In this document: positions 54,490-64,000 of the stretch, piece after piece
Layout: the number at the start of each line of letters is the position of its first letter
Numbering within the stretch: the first letter of the stretch is position 1
Origin: Daphnia pulex
Lineage: Eukaryota > Arthropoda > Branchiopoda > Diplostraca > Daphniidae
Direction: 5' to 3'
Assembly: GCF_021134715.1 (NCBI RefSeq)
Contig: NC_060024.1
Location: 6,696,001 to 6,760,000, forward strand
Length of the DNA: 64,000 nt
Program-made: the position numbers and the translations under genes
The notes under the pieces: generated by a model
Databases searched by the model: none
The model's input: the letters and a program-made list of their open reading frames with translations, nothing else
Told to the model about the DNA's origin: nothing

Positions 54490-57400
54490 TACGTATTCCA
54501 CTTCATTCCATCTGGTTCCCAAGTCAAGCTTGAACACCTATAAGCAATTTTTAAAATAAGTCTACATGCGCCTGCCATTAATTCGGTCTTAATTATTATT
54601 ACGTAAGGATCGACAGAAGGTGGGGTGAAATTTCCATCGACGGAGAAGTTTCGAAGTTGTTCAAAGGCAGTTTTCACATGAAAACGCCCGCGATGATATC
54701 CTTCGTTAAAAATGTCTGCAGAATCATGAATTCCAACCACTTTTTCGGGCCAGTTGATTCGTAAATCAAATGAAGGTTTCTTATCGTCAGCAGTGTACTG
54801 AGAAGACAAGCCAATCACGGCATAAGTGGGATTAGGGGTCGTCAAAATTGCTGTCGCTTCCCAGCGCTTGTGCGATCCGGGATTTTCTCCTGTAAGACAT
54901 AATGAGATAGAGAACTAAGAAATTCGTAGCCCTTCGATGGTTTGGTATAATACCTTTGACAACGGCTGTGTACTTGAGTTCGTTTAAAATCAACGATCCT
55001 CTGATCCTCTGGTTTCGAAGAGTTGGGCCGAGTCCCATTCCGTATTGTGATGGAGCTCAATACTAACTTCTTCAGCTGCGGAAACGGTGTCGTCAAACTC
55101 GCATTACTTTTTATCATAAACTGACCATCAACACTCCACTCGAAATTCGTACCAAGTACTATTTCCTGATTCTTTCCCCACTGTAAAATAAAGTAGCGTG
55201 ATTTACGTTCGACTCAAACGCACAAGGATGTAGGAATAAATACCTGAATTTTGACGGAATTCTCCAATACTTTAGGCATAAGTTCACCTTTGACAGCGAT
55301 TTTAAAGTTTCCAAGTTGGTCGAAGCTACTTTTCAAATCAAGTGTCACTTCAGCGCTTTTTGAAACCGAGTTTTTCACAATTCCAGCATCCACACCAACT
55401 TCAAAATGACTGTTTGTTCCCCACTTTGAAGTTAACTGGGTTTTATGACGCAGATTATTAGTCTCCGACCTGAAGGGTTGAAAAAAAAGTTTTTAATGAT
55501 ACATTTTTACATGAAATCGTCATGTTTTCTCTATTACTTGAATAGGGCCTTGTTGGATTTCCATCCATCAAAAGGAGTTTCTAGAACTATCTCATTCATC
55601 AATGCGCTTTCCGTCCGGACTGAAGCAGCTAGAAAGCTTAAGGTTTTCCTTGATCCTAAATCGACAGTGTCAGATAGGGAACGGTTGTTTTCTAAAAATT
55701 AAGAATAAAAAGATTTTATTAATGTTTCTCATTGATTTGATAATAAAATTATGTACTCTGGGTAAGAGCGGCGAAATTTCCTCTGATAAATGAGCCAGGA
55801 TAACTGAGAATGACGGCACTTATCCAGTCTCGAGGATTAAGATTAGAAGGTTCGAATGTGGTTTTAATAATGAGTTTCTTTTGAGGATTGCGATTGGGGT
55901 TCCACTGAACGTCCAGAGAGACATCACGGCGTCCGTTTGTTGCTACATCGGTGCTAAAAACACTTCTAACGGTCATGACCCTAAAACAAAAGTATCGTCC
56001 ATGATTTTCCTTGTTTTTTAGTCCGTTAGTTTTACTACAGCTGAAATATTCATACTTGTCAACGTGAATGTCCAGAGTTCCTTTCTTGCCATCTGGAAGA
56101 TCCTTCCAGTAACCATCAGCAGTGTGAAGATAGTTTAAGTAACCAATTTTAGTAGCAATCTTTGATTCTTCTTTGGTTGGATTTTCTTGCAAGATGTAGA
56201 ACGAAACCGCGTCTTTGCCATAACTCGACTAGACAAAGGAAAAATTTAAATGATTCCAATTTTTGGTTAATTGATTTTTAAACATACTTGCACTTTAGCT
56301 TCTAAAGCAGTGTGATTGGTTTTATAGGTATAAACGAATTCGGTTGGATATATAGTTGAACCGGTTACTTCCACAGTCAGGTTGTTGAATGGAGTGCGTA
56401 CTTTGTACTTGGTTATCGTACATACTGCTTAATTGGAAATCCGTGTCTTGTCCCCAAATTCCGTCAGCATCAACCTAAAATTTATAATTTGTTTAACATT
56501 AAAGGATTCAATAAGTTATAAGCAACAATTGAATTATACCCTGTAATTATTTTTAGATTGCTCCTGGATTTTTACATTCAATTTGATGACCGGAGAGTTA
56601 AATTGAAAGCACCGCTAGCTTTCAGCAATACGCCTGGGGTTTTCACAAACAGCAATCCACACTGGAGCTCCTTGTCTAAACAAATAACAAAATTTAAACT
56701 TACGTAACGTTTTAATAAATACTAAAATTAAAAATGCTACCAGGTGCGTATCTTCCAATAAAAAGCGAGTCCGTCTTGTAATCGGTCTGTTCATGCCCGA
56801 TAATCAAACCGACATAAAGCCCCTTGGCTGGCAGAGTCATCTCGAAATGACTTTTCAATTTCAAATTCTGACTCAAGCCGACAGAATAACTGAATCCTTG
56901 GTGAATCGTTAAAGAATTGCGATTATCACGAGGCATCGGCCCGATGTTCATCATCAACACGTTTTCGAAATGCCCCAGTCCTCGTTGCAATCTCCAGTTA
57001 CCGACGAAATTTCGATTCGGATATGCGGATGGTTCCACTCCCAGGTGTATATCCAACTGCCGAAATCCTTGCGACGACTCTTTATTCATTTTGATCTGGT
57101 GATTACAGAAGTTTAGAAGATTAGATGACGATTAGTAACAATTATATTAGATCCATGTACTTCGATTTGAATCCTCTCTGGCGGGTTCTGGGATTAGACG
57201 TGTAATCGACGGTGAAATTGGATACATGCGATTTCTCATCCATTAAGTAATAGCCTTTAGAAACAGTGCTCCAGCTGCCTATCGTTGAATTGAGGCCCAG
57301 TTCATAATTGCGCTTCCCTTGTTTCTCCGTCAATTTAATGTTTCCTATTATATCAATACAAATTTAGGTGATAAAGCTCAAGTCTTTCCAGTCTTTAGGT

Positions 57401-60050
57401 TGTTTACCATCAAGATTAACTAATTTTTTGTTGCTGAGGATCAAAGTCAGTGTGGGCTGATAGCAAATCACAGCAGATTGCTTGGAACAAGCAGATCTAT
57501 CCAGACCAGCCTTCACTACTAGCAGCTTTTCTTTGGTATCACGCATTAAAGATGCTTCAATTTTTTTCATCTCCTCCTTCCATACGAACGTACCTGAAGA
57601 AATTATTTATTTATTCGTAAAAATAAAATCAATAGTTCTAAAATTGTAATTACCTTTAGTTTCGTAATTTCTACTAGGGAGCATTAAGTTAAATTCAAGA
57701 AAGCCGGAATCAGATTCTTTATATTCAATTCCAGCTTTGAGTCCAACTTCCTTCGACTCTTTTGCTCCTTCTGGGTGGAAACTCAAAGTCCATAATTTGA
57801 TAGCCTAAATTCAACATAAACATGACTATGTTGATCACTGCACATTTTCCGCAAGCTTATTGATGACTAGTAAAAATATGGATACCTCGGTATTTTTCTA
57901 CTTTATGAAGGAAACGATATGACGTTATTGCTGGATCGAGTTTGGTCAATTCCATACTCAAATGGCTGGGTCCGGTCAATGGGAAATATGCTAAGCTCTC
58001 CTGTTCCGATGCGTTCGGGTAGCCCACTTTGGAGCAAATCTGCAGGCCGAGATAGCGCTGGGTGAGACCACCTGTGCAATCTGACATTTCCACTCGGTTG
58101 TCTACTATCCCATCCAGGGATGTCTTAACATTACGGTGGGTAAGCGTAAGATCACTCCTTTATGGTAATGAGAAATATTAGTGATGTAAATAACGATCGG
58201 TGCAATTTCAACTGAACTAACTTGAACGTAATGATCTCGGCTTTCTCTTGTGGAAAATCTATTTGCAAGTCGAATAACCTCAGTCCGTCGAGCGAAAATT
58301 TACCAGAAGTGCTCACTGAACTGTGAAGAGTTGTCTCCAACGTCACTCCGGCTGAAAACAGACCAACAAATTTACTATATCTGCCGATCAATTAAAGAAA
58401 TCAATAAATCATACTTTTTACAGCAATAGCATCGACAGTCATCGCTCCGTTGAAGATAACTGCTGCGCTGGGATGGACCTTCCAGACGACTTCTCCTTTG
58501 CCACTTGAAAAAATTGATTTCAGATCCGTCCGCATGTTCCCGCGGATCTCAGCAACCACCTGACCCTGTGCCACCAAGTTGAGAGGCAAACCGACACCTA
58601 ACGGTATAGTGTGAGTCGAATCGATGTACTGGGACGCGTAGCTAAACTGATTTTCTTCGCCGTTCATCAAATTGTGGAGTTTCGAAGTAGGATTGAGTTT
58701 TCGGAAGCGTTCCAAAATCTCGTTGCGACCTTCCCAGTGTCCGTACCCTATTTCATTTCCGAAGACCTTCATCGACATTGACATCTAAAAAAAAATGTAA
58801 TTGATAAGTAATACGTATATCATAATTTGATCTTGCAGAATACGTTGCGCTCTTCTCCTTACCTCTGGTTCATCTGTAAAGCGGCTTACAGCATCGAATT
58901 GCTCGCCCATCACTTTGAGTTTTCCAGCATCTGGCTGGTTAGGAGAAGATGGAGTCACTTTTATTTTGGAGCGCAATGATTCCAAAATGTATCCTACTTC
59001 CTTCTGGTGGTAAAGACCACCTGGTCCGAAAAGTGACTCGATATAAAGTTCGAATTCCTTCATTCGCCCATCAAACTACAAAACAAGAAAATATTTGAGC
59101 CGTTCAAGAAAAGGATAATTCTTTTAGAAAATCTGTAACATACCTCAAGTAGATTAACAGATTGGCCAAAAATATCAACAGTAAAGTTAAGCGATGCCGA
59201 ACGAGGCAAGTAAGAATTTTGAGAGAAAACGATACTGTTGCTTTCCAAGCTAGCGGCTAAAAAAACATACTAAGTTATGAGTGAACTTTTATAATTTTGA
59301 CTTCATCATTTCCCTACCAGCGTTGTACTGGTCAAGTAAAATCGACTTCTCGTAATTCCTAGAGAATTTCCTAGCATCCGTGTCAAATTTTTTAACCATG
59401 TTCTGATCAATAATAAGACCTTGAATTTCCAACTTGGATGGCAGGGAGGTGGTAGCCAAATTGTTCAAGCGAGTCCAGATGAAAGAGCCAACTAAAATTT
59501 GAAAATAATGATTTAGAAAACATTGTGGTGAATCTCTATGAAATATTATAAACCTTGATTGACTTCTTCACGATTCAAAAGATCCTTGATGGTTAAAAAG
59601 ATTTTATAATCAACACACTTCATCACTCCTAAGTATGCAGCAATGCGGATCTCAGAATCCTCACTGCTTTCAGCTAGAACTTCCATGGCTGCATTTCCTC
59701 GGATGTGGCATGGAATGTCACTATATTGAAATGTTTTAAATTTTCTGTTCGAAAGCTGCCCTTAATGAATTACCCACCTGAAAGCTTTGAGCGCAGTTAT
59801 TCGGACTTCAGTGGGATTGTCTTTTTCTTGAAAGCATTGTTTGACAGTGTTTAGATGATCTCCCGAAATAGTCACTCCGATATTTGATAGAGATTTCAAT
59901 GCAAGTATGATCTAAACAACACGATTTTAGCATCTACATGTAAACAACAAATTATTTGATGAACAGTACCTCCATCGCACTCATCTCTCCATGTGAAGAA
60001 TTGTGAGCGTGCTTTATCCCATCACGTTGGCAAGACGTTGGCGTCGCAAG
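54490..60050 (-). pseudogene. Large lipid transfer protein (apolipophorin/vitellogenin-like) pseudogene, 5'-truncated
   Basis: More than fifteen short exons on the minus strand. It begins mid-way through the N-terminal lipid-transfer domain at about 60050 (KHAHNSSHGEMSAME), with exons 59911-59778 (IILALKSLSNIGVTISGDHL), 59720-59554 (GNAAMEVLAESSEDSEIRI), 59491-59318, 59256-59144, 59075-58863 (FELYIESLFGPGGLYHQKEV), 58784-58415 (FGNEIGYGHWEGRNEILERF), 58351-58222 and 58157 to about 57885, and further beta-sheet-type exons down to 54490. Up to about 57.0 kb frames stay open. Later there are frameshifts near 56596 (GAFNLT / SPVIKLNVKIQ) and near 56410 (MYDNQ / YKVRTPFNNL). The signal peptide and first lipid-binding exons are missing, and the 3' side runs into dynein exons near 54480. 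Related to, but not a copy of, the intact gene at 1-3.3 kb. Confidence 0.85.
55173..55249 (-). repeat. Source copy of the 77-bp intron duplication
   Basis: Contains the intron GTATTTATTCC...TTTTACAG between lipid-transfer exons; duplicated at 53421-53497. Confidence 0.9.
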
Positions 60051-60109
60051 CTAAGCGCGTGCCGACGTTGTCACTACGGCTACGGCTGTCGGCTAATGTT
60101 ACTACTGAA

Positions 60110-60692
60110 CAGTTGTACTAATGCTACAAATTACCAATGAGAATTTCAATTGTTACTTATGAACATTTTAAATAAAAACAACTTTATTTGTGATATTAAT
60201 TACGTATGATTAATATTACTTGTGAAAATAACGAATATAATAAATATAAAAAATTCGAATTTCAATTTTTACTTATAAACATTTTAAATAAAGACAACTT
60301 TATTTGTGATATTTATTACGTATGATTAATGTTACTTTTGAAAATAACAAATATGATAAATAAAAAATTATGAATTTACTTATAACAACTTTTACAAATG
60401 CACTATTGTATTTGCAAAATTATTTATTAAAAAAATATTTTACTTGTGGAAATACTTATGTACGTATTTTTAAAAATACATTTTACTTATGCCGTTTATT
60501 ACTTGTGCAACAATTTATCTATGACAAATATGTAATTAACAGCAGTCCTAATAAATATTTTTATTTATGGAAAATTGTTCTAATGCAAAAATGTATTACC
60601 GAGCACACGTCTTTATGAGCTAAGTTACTAGTGCAATTCATTTTTAAACGGTGTTACTTATGGGAATCCGTCATTGTGCTACGCACCCCAAC
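60110..60692 (-). repeat. ATAAGTAA-motif element, copy 2 (inverted)
   Basis: The right end GGTGTTACTTATGGGAATCC then GTCATTGTGC is the inverse of the left end of the element at 44160. The interior carries TTACTTATG/TTACTTGTG words at irregular spacing and an imperfect tandem duplication of about 115 bp (about 60152-60266 and 60267-60375; marker AACATTTTAAATAAA). It abuts the truncated 5' end of the lipid-transfer pseudogene. Confidence 0.7.
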
Positions 60693-60694
60693 AA

Positions 60695-61365
60695 GTGAAC
60701 AAGCAGATAAATAAAGCAGACGACGCAATTGTCAAAAAAGCGCCATCTAGTGTTGTTCTTGCAAGTTAATTTACATACCATCTGGGATCCAGAGACGACA
60801 CTATGCAGAGGATGAGAAAAAGAGCTTTGCAATAAGCTTGCGAGAAATTGGCAAGCAAAAAGCAATTCCTTCCGGTTGCTAACTAAAAAATAATAACATG
60901 GTATTTCTGAATCAAAGCGTAGTCCACGTCAATGAAGTCAATATAATGTTAGCCCCATCGAGGCATCGACCGATGAGTTTATTGTTTAAGGATCCGGCCG
61001 TTTGCCCTGATTTCTTTTAAGCCAGACCCCAGATGTCGCCCGTGTTCCACCTTCCCGCATTCCACTTCGGAATGAAAGCCGGATCCTTCCGCACGGGTGA
61101 ATGTATAGATGACGCTGCCCCGGTAAATCCTTAACCGCAGACGCGGCGGAAGTCGTGCAGGTAGGGCTCGTCAAACAAATCAGGAGCCAAATGAATATAC
61201 TCCGCCAGCCGCCGGATGATAATCCATCACCTCTCAGCCGGAGTAAAGTAACAAAATGCTCTCTCCTGGACGATGCCGTTTTAGTCTTGCAAAGTTTCCA
61301 CAATCTCGTCGTCGGTCGTTCGGCAATTGTCGCTAACTTACACTGTTGGAAATTCCTATAAAACA
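60695..61365 (-). repeat. Dispersed repeat R1, copy 3
   Basis: Inverse of copies 1 and 2 at 60.70-60.84 kb (CCATCTAGTGTTGTTCTTGC, CCATCTGGGATCCAGAGACG). The 60.82-61.14 kb part matches 63.7-64.0 kb (CTTCCGGTTGC, GCCCTGATT.CTTTTAAGCCAGA, CCGCACGGGTGAATGTAT). Beyond it, on the minus strand to 61365, a decayed frame (TDDEIVETLQD, then VMDYHPAAGGVYSFGS) interrupted by stops suggests an old gene of unknown family. Confidence 0.7.
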
Positions 61366-61867
61366 CAATTATTTCAAACTTGGTTAAAACAATTGTTAGA
61401 CTTTAATTATTTCTATTGAAAAATGTTGGAATAAATCAAATGAATCGATTTCATAGAATGAACGGATAATAATAGATGGTGAATTAATAAGAACCTAAAA
61501 GTAGAGTTTCATTTTTCGTTCAACTCCATAGAAGCACTGGTTACACAATCACAATGATAGCGCTAGTTCTCATTTCAACCGCTAGTTGCTTACTCAAACT
61601 GTTGGGAATTTCTGTAATACATTTTTTCTAAATTGGTTAAAAAAAAATTATTACACTTTAATTAAATGTTACTACTGAAAAATGTTGGAATAAATAAAAG
61701 GAATCGATTCAAGTTAAAAAAATTGTTGAATTAATTATTAAATTGGGGTAAAACCACTTGAAATCAGGCGCAATGAGATGTGCGAACGCGTTGACTCGCT
61801 GCACGAATGCATAAAGGGGGATGCTGTTGGAGGGTAAAAATCAAACGATAATCGACGATAATTTCAA
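61366..61867. other. 5' flank of coiled-coil gene
   Basis: AT-rich with an internal near-repeat (AACTCAAACTGTTGG-type block at about 61590-61690 resembling 61340-61440). A TATA-like GCATAAAGG lies about 60 bases before the next start codon; weak. Confidence 0.35.
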
Positions 61868-63283
61868 ATGGAAGGACATACCTTGAACCTTGTGCGCTTA
61901 ATAGTTTTGACACTGCTGCTTACCCCAACCATGCAGCACCAAGTTAATACCCATGAAGCAGATCCACCATCCTGTTTTTGTGAAACTACCGTTAGTCGCG
62001 TTAATGAAGATTCAACAACTTCAATAACTAGTGGCGAAACCTACCATCAGGAGTCTAAAAACACCAAACTTCCCAGACTGATTCATTCGAAAACTATTGA
62101 TGATAATTATCCTGAATGTATCGATGGCTCAAACCAAAAAACCGACCCGGCATCTGAATTCTCCAAAGTTTTACTTAATGTCCAGGGTAGTTCCGATACA
62201 AACATGACAACTATTATGGAAAACCATTTACGAAGGACTGCCTCTACAGCAGATGAGATTATTATAGTTGGCAAAATTTATAACTTTGCAGCTGCTGAAA
62301 CCGTCAAAGCGGGGGAGAAGTCGGACAGTAGCCAGCAGGGCGAAGTCTACCGTCTTCAAGGCAAACTGGACACGGCCCTGGTCGAGCAGGAGAGACTGCG
62401 CAGCGAGAGCGACAAGACCGAGCTCCTGGCGTCCAGGTTCCGCGAGGATATCCGCAAAGCGAATGATGAGCTGCAGAACGTCAGGAAGAGCCAGCTGGAC
62501 AGGGCCCAGCTGCAGCTCTCCAAGTCCGAGGAACACGAGAAGAAGCTCGAGGTGGAGCTGGAGGTGCTACAGGAGCGAAAGGAGAAGAGCTGGAGCGAGA
62601 GATATGAAGCCTCAATCGAGAGCGATCGAACCTTGATCTCGGAGATGTACGAACGGCACCGGGTGGAGCTGGGCCGTGTCCGGTCAGAACGCCAGCGCTA
62701 CCAGACCGAGTACTTACATTTACAAAAGGAAGAAATGGACCGGTTGGCCGCCCGCATCGTCAAGTACCAGCAGGATCGGCACGAGTGGACCAAGGAGGAG
62801 CAGGACAAGTTGGACATGAAACGGCGGATCGCTCTGATGACCAAGACCAGCAGCGACCAGCAGGAACGCTGCCAAATAGAAATTAACCGACTTCGCTGTG
62901 AAAACGAGAAAATCAAGAACAAGTTGAACAGCTCGCAGACGGAAGTGGTGCGGATAACGCAGAAGCTGGAACGGGAGGAGCAGGACAAGGAAAAACTCAA
63001 AGTCAAGTTCCAGGAGAGCAGCCAGGCTTCCCAGAAAGAGTTGGATCGATTGGTGGAGGAGCGCGAGAAGTTGGCCAAGGAGATCCTGACGACCAAGACG
63101 GAAAACGAGCGATTGCGTAAAGAGCTCGAGTCCAGCCAGCAAGGAGCCAAAGAGGAGGTGATCAAGTTGCAGAACATAATCGTTTCTATGCAAAACGAGC
63201 TGGACCGGCTCAACGTCGAGTGGGAGAAAAAGCTCTCGGCCTACATTATGTCGCATGGTAAAGAAGCAGCAGTTAGAGATTAA
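61868..63283 (+). CDS. Secreted coiled-coil protein, 471 aa
   Basis: Single-exon gene, function unknown. Signal peptide at 1-23 (LNLVRLIVLTLLLTPTMQ). A Ser/Thr-rich region with few cysteines (DPPSCFCETT) runs to about residue 150. From about 155 to the end it is one long charged coiled coil (REDIRKANDELQNVRKSQLD, VEEREKLAKEILTTKTENER). Base use switches sharply near 62290: the N-terminal third is AT-rich while the coiled coil is GC-rich with C/G-ending codons, suggesting fusion of two sequences or different histories. AATAAA lies near 63430. Fragments of the same family occur at 35.64 and 39.5-40.2 kb, and R1 repeats flank this gene on both sides. Resemblance to myosin or trichohyalin is only that of coiled coils. 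Confidence 0.75.
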   Translation: MEGHTLNLVRLIVLTLLLTPTMQHQVNTHEADPPSCFCETTVSRVNEDSTTSITSGETYHQESKNTKLPRLIHSKTIDDNYPECIDGSNQKTDPASEFSKVLLNVQGSSDTNMTTIMENHLRRTASTADEIIIVGKIYNFAAAETVKAGEKSDSSQQGEVYRLQGKLDTALVEQERLRSESDKTELLASRFREDIRKANDELQNVRKSQLDRAQLQLSKSEEHEKKLEVELEVLQERKEKSWSERYEASIESDRTLISEMYERHRVELGRVRSERQRYQTEYLHLQKEEMDRLAARIVKYQQDRHEWTKEEQDKLDMKRRIALMTKTSSDQQERCQIEINRLRCENEKIKNKLNSSQTEVVRITQKLEREEQDKEKLKVKFQESSQASQKELDRLVEEREKLAKEILTTKTENERLRKELESSQQGAKEEVIKLQNIIVSMQNELDRLNVEWEKKLSAYIMSHGKEAAVRD

Positions 63284-63704
63284 TTGAATGGCGGCCCGCT
63301 ATTCGTTACTTTCTCTTGAAATAGAACATTGACTTAATGCTAAATGTGTTTGAATCCATCATTGTTTCTGTAGACAAACATTTGACTCCTCCCGTGCTTA
63401 CGCAGATTGCGTTCAACGATGATTTAAAAAAATAAAAAGTCTTATATAAGAAAACCTATATGTATTTTGTTTTATTTTCCTTTGGCATCAGTGGCGTAGG
63501 CCTATTGCAAGTCGCAGCCAACGACACTCGAAATAGACGTCTTTGTCCCTTTCTTTACGCTCATGAATAGAGTATTACTTTTAATATTTTTTATTAATTG
63601 AATTATTATTATTTTTAAATTATAATAGAAACAATCACTCTAATAGGAAATTTGTCTTTGTGGGGCGGATATCAACCGACAATTTCAGTCATTCGATTTC
63701 AGTC
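63284..63704. other. 3' flank of coiled-coil gene
   Basis: AT-rich, TAGGCCTA at 63497. No gene. Confidence 0.4.
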
Positions 63705-64000
63705 AAGAGAGAAAGAGCTTGCAATAAGTATAATTTGCAAGTCAAGCTTTTCCTTCCGGTTGCCAACTACAAAAAAATAGAGTAGAATTTCTAAAATAAA
63801 AGCATAGGCCTAGTCCATGTCATAATATTCAATACAATTTTACCTCCATCGACCGATGAATAAGGATCCGGCAATTTGCCCTGATTGCTTTTAAGCCAGA
63901 CGTCGTCCGCGTATACTTGCTTTCCACTTTCAATGCCAGCCGGATCCATCCGCACGGGCGAATGTATGGATGACTCTGCCCTGGCAGATATTAAATCCTT
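63705..64000 (-). repeat. Dispersed repeat R1, copy 4 (continues past right edge)
   Basis: Parallels 60.82-61.14 kb: CTTGCAATAAG, CCTTCCGGTTGCCAACTA, CATCGACCGATGA, GGATCCGGCAATTTGCCCTG, CCGCACGGGCGAATGTATGG. On the minus strand the frame MDPAGIESGKQVYADDVWLK is open and matches copy 1 (LDSAGTESGRQVTADDVWLK). Confidence 0.7.

Noticed and set aside
45823-60050. Frameshifts explained only by sequencing error
   Set aside because: Besides single-base indels there are a nonsense change, a missing AAA2 domain, a 20-bp duplication and rearranged exon copies. Error could still account for individual indels.
62698-63256. Minus-strand frames rich in Leu/Ser opposite the coiled-coil gene
   Set aside because: Mirror frames of a GC-rich coiled coil; no independent support.

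Overview
The window looks like arthropod nuclear DNA, most likely a small crustacean of the Daphnia type. The basis is gene content (vitellogenin-type lipid transfer proteins, a variant ionotropic receptor, UDP-glycosyltransferase, METTL7-like methyltransferases), many GT-AG introns of about 60-100 bp, TATA boxes, a Pol III tRNA gene and abundant MITEs on an AT-rich background. No species can be fixed from sequence alone.

Left part, 1-33.9 kb: mostly intact genes. A vitellogenin-like large lipid transfer protein (minus, 12 exons, running off the left edge) lies divergent from an ionotropic-receptor gene (plus, 9 exons). A METTL7-like methyltransferase follows, the first of three same-strand paralogues (9.5, 23.1 and 32.4 kb) with identical intron positions. 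Facing the first is a UDP-glycosyltransferase whose last exon is split by a complete 5.86 kb non-LTR retrotransposon with a poly-A tail, two long open ORFs and a perfect 13-bp target duplication. Removing the insert and one copy of the duplication leaves the exon in frame, so the hit is recent. A decayed carboxylesterase (26-27 kb) and a GT31 galactosyltransferase-like gene with a degenerate metal-binding motif (28-30 kb) come next. A tRNA-Gly(TCC) closes the section.

Middle, 34-45 kb: accessory DNA. It holds an 882-bp hAT-type MITE full of GAGATTCT repeats, remnants of a coiled-coil gene family, GGGAAA-rich MITEs, a 162-bp near-perfect hairpin, a secreted coiled-coil gene (42.3 kb) and an element built from ATAAGTAA motifs.

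Right part, 45.8-60.1 kb: a graveyard, all on the minus strand. It contains a cryptochrome/photolyase with several frameshifts, an axonemal-type dynein heavy chain with a stop, frameshifts and missing domains, and a 5'-truncated lipid transfer protein with frameshifts. Pieces of the lipid transfer gene are copied into and beside the dynein remnant. On the opposite strand a FLYWCH/MULE-transposase/AT-hook/RING gene replaces part of the dynein linker region. From 60.1 kb to the end lie a second ATAAGTAA element and a secreted coiled-coil gene flanked on both sides by a dispersed repeat whose relatives recur at 30.4 and 35.9 kb.

Across the window the palindrome TAGGCCTA occurs about 16 times, where roughly one is expected by chance.
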